Assembly (NCBI RefSeq): GCF_000300975.2
Contig: NZ_AEEC02000006.1
Location: 124,001 to 188,000 of the forward strand
Source: Herbaspirillum frisingense GSF30
GTDB lineage: Bacteria; Pseudomonadota; Gammaproteobacteria; Burkholderiales; Burkholderiaceae_D
DNA length: 64,000 bases
Reading direction: 5' to 3'
Shown here: positions 26,835 through 35,383 of the stretch, piece after piece
Layout: every line of letters starts with the position of its first letter
Numbering within the stretch: the first letter of the stretch is position 1
Translations under genes and position numbers: made by a program
Notes under the pieces: generated by a model
Told to the model about the DNA's origin: nothing
The model's input: only the letters and a program-made list of their open reading frames with translations
Databases searched by the model: none

Positions 26835-27065
26835 TCATTCGATGTCCCGACCGAAATACTGGGCCACATCGCCCTCGGTCCAATCCTTGATGACATCGCG
26901 CTCAAGCAGTACGCGATACTCCGAGCGGACCGCACCGGCCCCCAGCTGGATCGTACGGTTTTCCAGCGTGTAGACGGTCTGGTGGATGCGGGTGGTCATC
27001 GAGACATGCCGGATGACGGCGCCGATTTCCGGCTCCTGCCGGTCGTCGTTGGCGGGAATGTCCAT
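26835..27065 (-). CDS. hypothetical small protein downstream of cheY-like gene
   Basis: A 76-aa unrecognised protein, soluble, with alternating polar beta-strand character (TVYTLENRTIQLGAGAVRSE) and an acidic C-terminus. It starts 8 bp after the stop of the CheY-like gene with AGGA before the ATG, so the two are almost certainly co-transcribed. A role in the same signalling pathway is possible. Confidence 0.6.
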   Translation of the reverse strand: MDIPANDDRQEPEIGAVIRHVSMTTRIHQTVYTLENRTIQLGAGAVRSEYRVLLERDVIKDWTEGDVAQYFGRDIE

Positions 27066-27073
27066 GGCGCGTC

Positions 27074-27475
27074 CTATTTCATCTGCGCGCGCCGGGACAG
27101 GATCTTCTCGATCTTCTCCTTCAGCGTGGCGGCGTTGAATGGTTTGACGATGTAGCCGTCGGCCCCTTCCTGGGCAGCCATGACGATGTTCTCCTTCTTG
27201 GCCTCGGCGGTGATCATCAGCACCGGCAGGTGCGCCAGCGCGGGTGAGGAGCGAATCTTCTTGAGTAGCGTCAGACCGTCCATGACAGGCATGTTCCAGT
27301 CAGTTAGCACGAAGGTGATATTGGAGGCACCAGACTCCAGGATCTTCAGCGCCGTGGAGCCATCGTCGGCTTCCACGATCTTGGTGTATTCCAGTTCCTT
27401 GAGCAGACCGCTGACAATGCGGCGCATGGTCGAAAAATCGTCGACGACGAGAAAATGCTGATCTGTATCTGCCAT
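27074..27475 (-). CDS. cheY: CheY chemotaxis response regulator
   Basis: Single-domain receiver of 133 aa aligning throughout with Che[13 protein letters not shown] (two Asp near 12-13), [13 protein letters not shown] with the phospho-acceptor Asp near 60, [11 protein letters not shown] with the conserved Thr, and YIVKPF with the conserved Lys. It would bind the flagellar switch FliM when phosphorylated by CheA. No other che gene is present, but a chemoreceptor gene lies divergently upstream (28025), so this is a satellite chemotaxis locus and may be one of several CheY copies. Confidence 0.88.
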   Translation of the reverse strand: MADTDQHFLVVDDFSTMRRIVSGLLKELEYTKIVEADDGSTALKILESGASNITFVLTDWNMPVMDGLTLLKKIRSSPALAHLPVLMITAEAKKENIVMAAQEGADGYIVKPFNAATLKEKIEKILSRRAQMK

Positions 27476-28024
27476 GTGACTTGTGCCTTGAGCGGTGACG
27501 TATCTCCCCTCAGGTCAGCAAGATGCATGCCGGCAGGTGCAGCCGGCCAGACACCCGCGTCATCACGACGATTCAGGTGAACGGTGGCGGTCGTGCCAGC
27601 AAGTGCAGCCGTCGCCATGGCCGGTGGGCCCGAGGGGGAGGGACGACGAAGCCCTCGTTATACCAGAAGTCAAGTGGCCACCAAACCTGTGCGTAAGCGG
27701 GAAAGCGCCCGCTTTTCCCGCTTTGCCAATCCGCTCGCATCGGCGTGCAATGCAAACCGTCGCTTCATGCGCTGGGAGGTGTCTACCATGAAAGACGGTG
27801 TGTAATGCAAGCCGGCAGTCAAATCCGGCAGTTGTGCAAACGCGAATCCCCCGGCTCAGTGCTTGCCCTGCATCGATGTGGCCGACCGTGCGCCATGCCC
27901 ATGAGGCGATAAGGCCTGACTCTACCCCTCTGTTCGGGATAGGGGGGGGACGGCGTCCGACGTATCATCGCCTGCGCGCCGACGTGACCCCACCGGCCCC
28001 ATTCCAATCCACACCAAGACTCAC
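27476..28024. other. intergenic region between divergent cheY and chemoreceptor
   Basis: About 550 bases. A pair of CCGGCAG direct repeats occurs near 27811-27832 and GCGATAA near 27904, but no matching TAAA at FliA spacing, so no flagellar-class promoter is claimed. Frames here have no ribosome sites. Confidence 0.4.
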
Positions 28025-29596
28025 ATGAATCCTCTTCGTCGTCTCCGCCTGGGTACGCGCCTGGGTGCCGGCTTTGCCGTTCTTCTCGCGTTGCTCGTCA
28101 TCATCACCCTGGTCGGTGTCGTCCGCATGTCATCGCTGGACAACACCGCCAGCGAGTTGAGCAGTCGCATCTATCCCAAGGTCAATGCTGCCCAGAAGAT
28201 GCAGTACCTGATGATGAACATCGCCCGTTCGGCGCGCAACATCATCATCCTGAACGACCAGGCCCAGATGGCGAGCAACAAGCAATCCATCGACAAGGAC
28301 CTGGTGGAATTCCAGAAGGCGCTGGACTATCTGCGCAGCAATGCGGTGACTGAGGAAGGCAAGCGTCTGGTCAATGCGGTCGATGAAGCCGGCAAGAACT
28401 ACTTTGCCTTCACAGCTGATGTGGTGAGCCTGGGCCTGAAAGACCAGGGTGAAGAAGGGCAGCGCCTGCTGTTCGGTCCGCGCTACAAGACCCAGGGTGA
28501 GTTGCTGGAAGCCTTGCGCCAGCTGGTGGGGCGGTACGAGGAGCAGATGCGCGAGGCGACCACCGCCGCGCACGCCACCTATGTGAATTCGGCGGCCGTC
28601 CTGATCATCTCGGCGGTCATTGCGATCCTGATCGGCCTGATCGCCGCCTTCATGATCAGTCGTTCCATCACCGTGCCGATGGCCGATGCCCTGGACGCTG
28701 CGCGCAAGGTGGCCAACGGCGACCTGACCAAGCACATCGATGATCGTGCTCCCGATGAAACCGGTGAACTGCTCGGCGCCCTGCGCGAGATGAATCATTC
28801 ATTGGTCGATATCGTCGCCAGCGTGCGCACCGGTGCCGACACCATCGCCACCGCTTCACAGGAGATCGCGGCGGGCAACCAGGATCTTTCCTCGCGTACC
28901 GAACACCAGGCCAGTTCGCTGGAAGAGACCGCCTCGTCCATGGAGGAACTGACCTCCACCGTGCAGCAGAACAGCGCCAATGCCCGCCAGGCCGCCGAGA
29001 TGGCGCAGGCCGCATCAAACATCGCCGGCCAGGGCGGCGAGATCGTGGGGCAAGTGGTGGCGACGATGGACGACATCGACGCCTCCGCCCGCAAGATCGT
29101 CGACATCATCGGCGTGATCGATGGCATCGCTTTCCAGACCAACATCCTGGCCTTGAATGCGGCAGTAGAAGCTGCTCGCGCTGGCGAGCAGGGGCGCGGC
29201 TTTGCCGTGGTGGCTACCGAGGTGCGCAGCCTAGCACAGCGATCGGCTGCGGCTGCCAAGGAGATCAAGGTACTCATCGGCAATTCGGTGGAGAAGGTCG
29301 ATTCTGGCGCGCAGCTGGTCAAGCAGGCTGGACAGACCATGCAGGAAATCGTGCAGAGCGTGGCCCAGGTCAATACCATCATCGGACAGATCAGTGCCGC
29401 AGGAGAAGAACAGCGCGCCGGTATCGAGCAGGTCCATCAAGCGGTGACGGCCATGGACGAAGTCACGCAACAGAATGCGGCGCTGGTCGAACAGGCCGCC
29501 GCCGCGTCACGCGCCATGCAGGGGCAGGCCGGTGAGCTGGCCGAGCAGGTCAGCATCTTCCGACTGCCGGTACAGGGCGCCGCGTCGATGCGTTGA
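28025..29596 (+). CDS. methyl-accepting chemotaxis protein
   Basis: Inner-membrane chemoreceptor of 523 aa. Transmembrane segments at about 13-33 and 192-212 bracket a periplasmic four-helix-bundle sensor (4HB_MCP type). A HAMP domain (about 214-266) and methylation helices follow; the highly conserved hairpin tip reads [23 protein letters not shown] (in parts) near residue 375-400, which binds CheA/CheW. There is no C-terminal NWETF-like pentapeptide. The ligand is unknown. It has a tandem hairpin terminator downstream. Confidence 0.93.
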   Translation: MNPLRRLRLGTRLGAGFAVLLALLVIITLVGVVRMSSLDNTASELSSRIYPKVNAAQKMQYLMMNIARSARNIIILNDQAQMASNKQSIDKDLVEFQKALDYLRSNAVTEEGKRLVNAVDEAGKNYFAFTADVVSLGLKDQGEEGQRLLFGPRYKTQGELLEALRQLVGRYEEQMREATTAAHATYVNSAAVLIISAVIAILIGLIAAFMISRSITVPMADALDAARKVANGDLTKHIDDRAPDETGELLGALREMNHSLVDIVASVRTGADTIATASQEIAAGNQDLSSRTEHQASSLEETASSMEELTSTVQQNSANARQAAEMAQAASNIAGQGGEIVGQVVATMDDIDASARKIVDIIGVIDGIAFQTNILALNAAVEAARAGEQGRGFAVVATEVRSLAQRSAAAAKEIKVLIGNSVEKVDSGAQLVKQAGQTMQEIVQSVAQVNTIIGQISAAGEEQRAGIEQVHQAVTAMDEVTQQNAALVEQAAAASRAMQGQAGELAEQVSIFRLPVQGAASMR

Positions 29597-29654
29597 TTGG
29601 TCTTGGCCAATGCCTCCCGCGTGGATCGCGGGAGGGATCTGGACCAATAAAAAG

Positions 29655-29690
29655 CGGCTGCCTGAATAAAGACGGGCAGCCGTTTTTTTT
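29655..29690 (+). terminator. intrinsic terminator after chemoreceptor
   Basis: CGGCTGCC (29655-29662) and GGCAGCCG (29675-29682) followed by eight T residues. A second, perfect 9-bp hairpin (CCTCCCGCG/CGCGGGAGG, 29613-29635) precedes it, making a tandem structure. Confidence 0.88.
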
Positions 29691-29820
29691 GCGCGCTCGT
29701 GAGGAATGACGAGAATGTCGCCACGCACCCAGGGTGGGGAGCTTGGAGGAACGCAGAGGGATGTGAAGACTGTCGCGACCGGAACCGGTCGCGACCAGGT
29801 CAGGGCGTCTCCGCCCGGCC

Positions 29821-30039
29821 TTACTCCTCGCCGCGTGCGGCCAGATCGATGGCGCGCACGATGGCCACGGCCTTTTCGATCACTTCTGCCTGGCTGCTCA
29901 CGCGCATGCTTTTCTTGAGATGGTGGATGTCATCCCGGGTCTTGCGGCTCACCGGAACGTTGAGGAAGCCGTCGGGCTCGACCAGAAAGCGAGGCGGCGT
30001 CGCGGTAACGGTTTCAGGTGTCTTGGAACGTCTGGGCAT
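29821..30039 (-). CDS. ribbon-helix-helix-like small protein
   Basis: A 72-aa protein with a beta-strand followed by two helices (NVPVSRKTRDDIHHLKKSM then SSQAEVIEKAVAIVRAI), the layout of CopG/MetJ-type ribbon-helix-helix DNA-binding proteins. GGGAGAG lies upstream of the ATG at 30039. It stands alone, with no toxin gene adjacent, so an antitoxin role is not supported. Target unknown. Confidence 0.6.
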   Translation of the reverse strand: MPRRSKTPETVTATPPRFLVEPDGFLNVPVSRKTRDDIHHLKKSMRVSSQAEVIEKAVAIVRAIDLAARGEE

Positions 30040-30691
30040 GGATCTCTCCCTTTTGATTGGTCTGGATGACGGCAGCGGAGTGCCTGCGGCAATATAACTG
30101 CGAACTGAAAAATATTAGAACTTATTTTTTCGATTTTACGTTTTTTCCTCGTCTTCTCCTAATTGGCGAGAATGCGAAGCTGATCTATAGCGCCATCGCA
30201 ACATCGCAGGAATCAGAAAAGACCAGGCTTGCTGCAACTGCGTCATGAAGTTGATTTTCATTACCGTGGCAGCGGTCCGGCCAGTTTGAAACTTTAGTTT
30301 TCGTATGATCAGCTGCCCGCCCGTGTTGGACTATTCCTAGGTGGAATCGGCTGTACCGGGCAGCTTTTGTCAGGAAAGGATGAGCGCTTGCAGAAATTGC
30401 GGAAACCTAATATTTTTTCCTGACCTGCAGCTGTTTTTTGCCTGACCCGGACTTCACGAGAAGGGTGGGGCGAATCCGGATCGCAGGCGAGAGCGGGCAT
30501 GGTAATTGCATCAGTACGGAGGCGTCCTGTGCGCTGCCCGATAGGGGTGGATGCGCATCGCAGGGGACGGGACATCGGGGGTATTTTCTAAGTTAGACAT
30601 CGCCTGCATCGCCACGAGTGATACCGAAACAGGCGCCCCCTGTTTGCCCGTCAGCATGGATCATCAATTCAACGACAACAAGGGAACCACC
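30040..30691. other. long structured intergenic region
   Basis: About 650 bases upstream of the amino-acid-type binding protein, AT-rich at 30100-30170. It contains two clear stem-loops: a two-level structure at 30311-30365 (annotated separately) and AAACAGG/CCTGTTT at 30627-30645. The long spacer suggests a long 5' leader for the gene at 30692 or an unannotated small RNA. Confidence 0.45.
30311..30365. other. two-level stem-loop (possible leader structure)
   Basis: AGCTGCCCG (30311-30319) pairs perfectly with CGGGCAGCT (30357-30365), and inside it ATTCC/GGAAT forms a second stem around 30333-30347. TTTTG follows, so it could be a terminator of an upstream small RNA or a folded leader. I cannot match it to a known riboswitch. 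Confidence 0.4.
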
Positions 30692-31489
30692 ATGAAGTTC
30701 GTCAAGACCGTAATCGCTGCATCCCTGGGCCTGATGGCCGGTTTGGCCGGATCGGCCCATGCCGACAACCTGGCCGACATCCAGAAGGCCGGGGTGGTGA
30801 AGATCGGCGTGCCACAGGACTTCGCGCCCTATGGCTCGGTCAATTCCGACTTGCAGCTGCAGGGGCTGGACATTGAAGTGGCCAAGCTGGTGGCCAAGGG
30901 CATGGGTGTCAAGGCCGAGCTGGTGCCGGTCCCCATCTCCAGCCGCATGGCCTTCCTGCAGACCCACAAGATCGACCTGATCATCTCGACCCTGGGCAAG
31001 AATGCCGAGCGCGAAAAGGTGATCGATTTCTCGCAGGGCTATGCGCCCTATAACAACAGCGTCTTTGGCGTGGCCGCCATCAAGGTGGCCGGTCCGGCTG
31101 ACCTGGCCAACCAGACCGTGGGCGTGGCGCGCTCCACCTTCGAAGACCTGATGCTCACCGACAGCGTGCCCAAGAGCACCGTCATCAAGCGCTATGAAGA
31201 CAACAACGGCCTGATCTCGGCCTACGTCTCGGGCCAGGTCCAGATCGTCGGTACCGGCGACTTCGTGGCCTATGCGCTGGCCGAGAAGACACCCAACAAC
31301 AAGCCGCTGCTCAAGTACATCATCAATGTCTCGACCTGTTATGTCGGCATGAACAAGGGCGAGCCCGCACTCATGGCCAAGGTCAACGAGGCCCTGACCG
31401 CCTCCAAGAAGAGTGGCGAGCTCAATGGCATCGTCAAGAAGTGGCTCAACGTGCCGCTGCCGGAAAAGATCGCCACCACCTACCAGTAA
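30692..31489 (+). CDS. periplasmic polar amino-acid-type substrate-binding protein (SBP_bac_3), copy 1
   Basis: Secreted binding protein of 265 aa with signal peptide MKFVKTVIAASLGLMAGLAG.. cut after AHA near residue 23. The mature part opens DNLADIQKAGVVKIGVPQDFAPYG, the typical SBP family 3 start (in parts), and includes DLIISTLGKNAEREKVIDFS. No ABC permease or ATPase is adjacent. A paralogue of identical length is at 33483-34280, and a chemoreceptor lies between, 226 bp downstream, so the protein may feed ligand to a receptor as well as a transporter. Confidence 0.9.
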   Translation: MKFVKTVIAASLGLMAGLAGSAHADNLADIQKAGVVKIGVPQDFAPYGSVNSDLQLQGLDIEVAKLVAKGMGVKAELVPVPISSRMAFLQTHKIDLIISTLGKNAEREKVIDFSQGYAPYNNSVFGVAAIKVAGPADLANQTVGVARSTFEDLMLTDSVPKSTVIKRYEDNNGLISAYVSGQVQIVGTGDFVAYALAEKTPNNKPLLKYIINVSTCYVGMNKGEPALMAKVNEALTASKKSGELNGIVKKWLNVPLPEKIATTYQ

Positions 31490-31714
31490 GAAGCATGATC
31501 CGGTCCGCATCGCGGGCCGGTACTGGTCCTCTGCACTGCGCGCCGCGTCCTGCGGCGCTGCTCTCCCCACTCCTCACTCTGTACCTTTCCACCTGCCGCC
31601 CAGCCCAGGCTGCGTCCCCGGCCGCTGCCATCGCAGGCGGGTACGTTTCTTGCTGGAAAAATGACAAGCGGCAACCTCGGGGGCGGCCGCATGCACCATT
31701 ACTGGGGAATCATC

Positions 31715-33376
31715 ATGAAGGTCTTTGGGAACCTGCGTATCGGCAGCCGTCTGGCTGGCGGTTTCGCGCTGGTATTGGCGTTGTCCATCCTGATCATGGG
31801 CATTGGCGTCTGGCGCCTGCAGGTGGTCAGCAATGTCACGCAAGAGATGGTCAGCCAGTCGGTGCGCAAGGAGCGCCTGATCTCGGGCTGGTATGGCAAC
31901 CTGCGCGCAGCCATCCTGCGCACCATCGCCATGTCGCGCAGCACCGACCTCACGCTCAACAATTATTTCCTCAACGAGGAACTGGCTTCGGTCAAGGAGA
32001 GTGCCGATCTGCAGAAGGAACTGGTGCCGATGTTCGACACCGCCAATGAAAAGGCACTCTACGCCGAGATCGAGGGCATGCAGAAAGACTACAAGGCGAT
32101 CACGCTGAAGATGATGGACCTCAAGTCCACCGGCGAACAGGACGCTGCCAACAGCGTGCTGATCCAGGAGTTCATGCCGCTGTCCAAGAAATACCAGGTC
32201 GCCATGCGCAAGCTGCAGCAGGCCGAGCAGGCTGAGATCGATGACGCGGCCGCCAACATCGTCGCGCTGGCCGCGCGCAGTCGCATCCTGTTGATGGTGC
32301 TGGAGGCGGCCGCGCTGGTCTTTGGCGTGCTGTGCGCCTGGCTGCTCACGCGCAGCATCGTGCGCCCGCTCAAGCAGGCCGTGGGACTCTCGCAGCGGGT
32401 GGCCGCAGGTGATCTGACGGCGCAGATCAGCGTGACTTCACGCGATGAGGTCGGCCAGTTGCTGGCCTCACTGCAGGACATGAACACGCGCCTGCGCGAC
32501 CTGGTCGCGCGGGTGCGGCATGGCACCGACGCCATTGCCACGGCATCCGGTGAAATCGCCGAGGGCAACCAGGACCTGTCGGCCCGCACCGAGCAGCAGG
32601 CCGGCGCGCTGGAGCAGACCGCCTCGGCCATGGAAGAACTGATTTCCACCGTCCGCACCAATGCCGACAATGCCCAGCAGGCCAGCCGCCTGGCGGCCTC
32701 GGCTGCCGGCATCGCCGGCGAGGGCGGGGTGGTGGTGGGGCGTGTGGTCGATACGATGGACGCGATCAACGGCGCGTCGCGCAAGATCGTGGACATCATC
32801 AGCGTGATCGACAGCATTGCCTTCCAGACCAATATCCTGGCCTTGAATGCTGCCGTGGAAGCGGCGCGCGCCGGCGAGCAGGGGCGTGGCTTTGCCGTGG
32901 TCGCCTCAGAAGTGCGCAGCCTGGCGCAACGTTCGGCGGCAGCGGCCAAGGAGATCAAGTCACTCATCGACGATTCGGTGGACAAGGTCAGTGCCGGCAG
33001 CACGCTGGTGGAACAGGCCGGTGCCACCATGTCGCGCGTGGTCCAGAGCGTGGAGCAGGTCAATGCCATCGTCAACGAGATCAGCGTGGCCAGTACCGAG
33101 CAGAGCGAAGGTATCCAGCTGGTCAATGACGCCGTCGCGCAACTGGACGACATGACCCAGCAGAACGCCGCACTGGTGGAACAGGCAGCAGCTGCTGCGG
33201 CTTCCATGCGGGGTCAGGCAGGGGAATTGACGGAACTGGTCAGCGTGTTCCGGGTAGAGGGGCAGGCGGTGATCACGCCAGCGGGTGGGGCTGATGAGTC
33301 CGACGAGCCTGGCGCTTCTGCCGGAGGTCGCCGGCTTGCCTTGTTCTCCCGTCGTCGGCCGCTGCTGACGGCGTGA
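31715..33376 (+). CDS. methyl-accepting chemotaxis protein
   Basis: Inner-membrane chemoreceptor of 553 aa. Transmembrane segments near 12-32 and 190-212 flank a periplasmic four-helix-bundle sensor; HAMP follows (about 213-265), then the cytoplasmic signalling bundle with the [20 protein letters not shown] tip (near residues 388-407). The start at 31715 is preferred to an upstream ATG because [17 protein letters not shown] is the typical MCP N-terminus. It lies between two paralogous binding proteins, which suggests an indirect (binding-protein-mediated) sensing mode. The C-terminal tail is Gly/Ala-rich with no NWETF. Confidence 0.93.
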   Translation: MKVFGNLRIGSRLAGGFALVLALSILIMGIGVWRLQVVSNVTQEMVSQSVRKERLISGWYGNLRAAILRTIAMSRSTDLTLNNYFLNEELASVKESADLQKELVPMFDTANEKALYAEIEGMQKDYKAITLKMMDLKSTGEQDAANSVLIQEFMPLSKKYQVAMRKLQQAEQAEIDDAAANIVALAARSRILLMVLEAAALVFGVLCAWLLTRSIVRPLKQAVGLSQRVAAGDLTAQISVTSRDEVGQLLASLQDMNTRLRDLVARVRHGTDAIATASGEIAEGNQDLSARTEQQAGALEQTASAMEELISTVRTNADNAQQASRLAASAAGIAGEGGVVVGRVVDTMDAINGASRKIVDIISVIDSIAFQTNILALNAAVEAARAGEQGRGFAVVASEVRSLAQRSAAAAKEIKSLIDDSVDKVSAGSTLVEQAGATMSRVVQSVEQVNAIVNEISVASTEQSEGIQLVNDAVAQLDDMTQQNAALVEQAAAAAASMRGQAGELTELVSVFRVEGQAVITPAGGADESDEPGASAGGRRLALFSRRRPLLTA

Positions 33377-33432
33377 GAGAGGCAAGCCAGGGTAATGTCG
33401 ATGATGCAAGGGCGGTAGAACATCGCAGGGCC

Positions 33433-33462
33433 TGACGGGACGCCCTCATGGTCGTCCCGTCA
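33433..33462. terminator. hairpin between convergent genes
   Basis: TGACGGGACG (33433-33442) and CGTCCCGTCA (33453-33462) form a perfect 10-bp stem between the chemoreceptor and the convergent binding-protein gene. There is no T-run, so termination is likely but not certain. Confidence 0.5.
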
Positions 33463-33482
33463 TCTGCGGTGGTGGCTTGCTC

Positions 33483-34280
33483 TTACTGGAAGGTCGTTGC
33501 CATCTTGGTCGGCAGCGGCACATTGAGCCACTTCTGCACGATGCCATTGAGTTCGCCGCTCTTCTTGGCGGCGGTCAGCACGTCATTGACCTTGGCCAGC
33601 AGGGCGGCTTCGCCCTTGTTGAGGCCCACGCTGCAGCTGGACTCATTGATGATGTACTTGAGCACGGGCTTGTTGTCCGGCGCTTTCTCGGCCAGTGCGT
33701 AGGCCACGAAGTCACCGGTTCCCACCAGTTGCACCTGGCCCGAGACATAGGCCGAGATCATGGCGTTGTTGTCTTCGTAGCGCTTGATGGTGGCGCTCTT
33801 GGGGGCAGTGTCGGTCAACTGCAGGTCCTGGAAGGTGCCACGGGCCACGCCCACGGTCTTGCCGGCCAGGTCGGCCGGGCCGGTGACCTTCACTGCGGCC
33901 ACGCCGAAGACGCTGTTGTTGTACGGCGCATAGGCTTGCGAGAAATCGATGACCTTTTCACGCTCGGCATTCTTGCCCAGCGTCGAGATGACCAGATCGG
34001 CCTTGTGCGTCTGCAGGTAGGCGATGCGATTGGCGCTGGCCACCGGAACCAGCTGCACCTTCACGCCCATTTTCTGCGCGATCAGTTTGGCCACGTCGAT
34101 GTCCAGCCCTTGCAATTGCAGGTCGGCGTTGACCGAGCCGAAGGGAGCGAAATCCTGCGGCACGGCGATGCGCACGGTGCCGGACTTCTGGATATCGGCC
34201 AGTGCGTCGGCGTGGGCGGTATTGACGGCCAGTGACAGCAGGGCCAGGGAAACGGCCAGGGCCGGTTTTGCAAACTTCAT
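33483..34280 (-). CDS. periplasmic polar amino-acid-type substrate-binding protein (SBP_bac_3), copy 2
   Basis: A 265-aa secreted protein, signal peptide MKFAKPALAVSLALLSLAVN.. cut after AHA near residue 23. It closely matches the copy at 30692-31489, including VPQDFAPFGSVNADLQLQGLDI (in parts), STLGKNAEREKVIDFSQ and YEDNNAMISAYVSGQVQLVGTGD (in parts). It is on the opposite strand and convergent with the chemoreceptor. No permease genes accompany it. The pair probably arose by duplication and may differ in ligand. Confidence 0.9.
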   Translation of the reverse strand: MKFAKPALAVSLALLSLAVNTAHADALADIQKSGTVRIAVPQDFAPFGSVNADLQLQGLDIDVAKLIAQKMGVKVQLVPVASANRIAYLQTHKADLVISTLGKNAEREKVIDFSQAYAPYNNSVFGVAAVKVTGPADLAGKTVGVARGTFQDLQLTDTAPKSATIKRYEDNNAMISAYVSGQVQLVGTGDFVAYALAEKAPDNKPVLKYIINESSCSVGLNKGEAALLAKVNDVLTAAKKSGELNGIVQKWLNVPLPTKMATTFQ

Positions 34281-34628
34281 GGAAACCCCTTGAAAAATAG
34301 ATGCGTCTGGAGCTTTCCCAATTGCAATGAGCGTGCCAGACGCTATGGACAGGTAATCGGCCGGAATTGAATCGGTAATCGACCCGGAAGCGGCTGATCG
34401 GGGATGATACGCCAGGATGCCCTTCCTGGGCGGGTGTTCATGGGGCATGGAAGGGACGAACTTGGGGCGGGGGTTCACCAAGTTCGGGCTTGTCTCATTG
34501 ATTGATAATCGACAGATAAGCGACCGCCAGGGGCGGAAATCCAAAAAATTCCGAATGCCGGATGAAAATGCCCCGCTTTTGCCAGCTGCCTTGCCTGTTC
34601 GACTAGGATGGCGCCTGTTCTTTCGCGA
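34281..34628. other. intergenic region upstream of binding protein and higBA
   Basis: About 350 bases between divergent genes. AT-rich patches near 34520-34560. Should hold the promoter of the binding protein on the minus strand; none was clear enough to name. Confidence 0.4.
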
Positions 34629-34666
34629 AGTTTCTGTTTAACGGAAACTGTTTGGCGGTATAAAAT
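34629..34666 (+). promoter_or_regulatory. higBA promoter with palindromic operator
   Basis: AGTTTC (34629-34634) and GAAACT (34644-34649) form an inverted repeat that overlaps a promoter with -10 TATAAAAT at 34659-34666. A second small palindrome, ATCAT/ATGAT, overlaps the toxin start. HigA-type antitoxins bind such repeats to repress their own operon. Confidence 0.6.
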
Positions 34667-34676
34667 CATCCTAAAA

Positions 34677-34955
34677 ATGATCCTTTCATTTTCTTGCGCA
34701 GATACTGAATCTCTGTTCCATAGCTTGCCGGTCAAGCGATTCAGGAATATCGAACGCGTGGCGCGCCGCAAACTTCTGATGATTCACGCTGCTTCTGCAT
34801 TGTCGGTGCTACAGGTGCCTCCAGGTAATCATCTTGAATCATTGCGCGGAAACCGGAAGGGGCAATACAGCATTCGCATCAGCGGCCAGTGGCGAATTTG
34901 TTTTCGTTGGACGGCTGAAGGCGTACACGACGTTGAAATCGTCGATTACCACTAG
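34677..34955 (+). CDS. higB: HigB-family (RelE fold) toxin
   Basis: Type II toxin of 92 aa. The GNHLESLRGNRKGQYSIRISGQWRICFRW region (in parts) is the HigB/RelE beta-sheet core with the Arg residues used for ribosome-dependent mRNA cleavage. Toxin precedes antitoxin, the order typical of higBA, with a 9-bp gap. The ATG at 34677 is chosen because upstream sequence is promoter. Confidence 0.88.
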   Translation: MILSFSCADTESLFHSLPVKRFRNIERVARRKLLMIHAASALSVLQVPPGNHLESLRGNRKGQYSIRISGQWRICFRWTAEGVHDVEIVDYH

Positions 34956-34964
34956 GAGTGCACG

Positions 34965-35270
34965 ATGACGAAGAAACTGGACGAAATTCATCCAGGTGAA
35001 ATCCTGCTGGAAGAATTCATCAAGCCCATGGGGATGACGGCGGCGCGCGTGGCGGCCGATATAGACGTGCCGGTGTCGCGTATCAGTGAAATCGTACGTG
35101 GCAAGCGGCCTGTCACTGTTGATACGGCGGTACGCCTGGGCGTCTACTTCAGGATGGATCCCAAATTCTGGCTCAACCTGCAGGCCGAATACGATTTGCG
35201 GATCGCTCAACGTGAACTGCTGCCGATCATCAAGACTCGTATCCGTCCCATGATGGTGTCCGGTGCTTGA
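34965..35270 (+). CDS. higA: HigA-family antitoxin (Xre HTH)
   Basis: A 101-aa antitoxin with helix-turn-helix (about 22-60: TAARVAADIDVPVSRISEIVRGKRP). The N-terminal HPGEILLEEFIKPMGMT and the C-terminal FWLNLQAEYDLRIAQ are signatures of the HigA (VapI-like) family. It neutralises HigB and represses the operon. Confidence 0.93.
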   Translation: MTKKLDEIHPGEILLEEFIKPMGMTAARVAADIDVPVSRISEIVRGKRPVTVDTAVRLGVYFRMDPKFWLNLQAEYDLRIAQRELLPIIKTRIRPMMVSGA

Positions 35271-35347
35271 GCCGAACACCTCGCTGCCCGCTGCGAGCGG
35301 ATTTGTTTGATATGCCGCAAGGTTGACGGGCAGGGCGGCTCCTACCA

Positions 35348-35370
35348 TAGATTCATCTGAAATGAACCTT
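35348..35370. promoter_or_regulatory. NsrR-like palindromic operator upstream of norB
   Basis: A 23-bp imperfect palindrome, TAGATTCAT-CTGAA-ATGAACCTT, lies 14 bases before the norB ATG. From memory it matches most positions (about 17 of 22) of the NsrR consensus AAGATGCATTT-N-AAATGCATCTT. A very similar site precedes nirK at 39722-39744. Confidence 0.65.
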
Positions 35371-35383
35371 ATGGAGGAGGCGC

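Noticed and set aside
27840-28024. FliA (sigma-28) promoter for the chemoreceptor
   Set aside because: A GCGATAA-like -10 is present near 27904 but no TAAA at the expected distance.
29821-30039. Antitoxin of a type II toxin pair
   Set aside because: The ribbon-helix-helix-like gene has no adjacent RelE, MazF or similar toxin frame.
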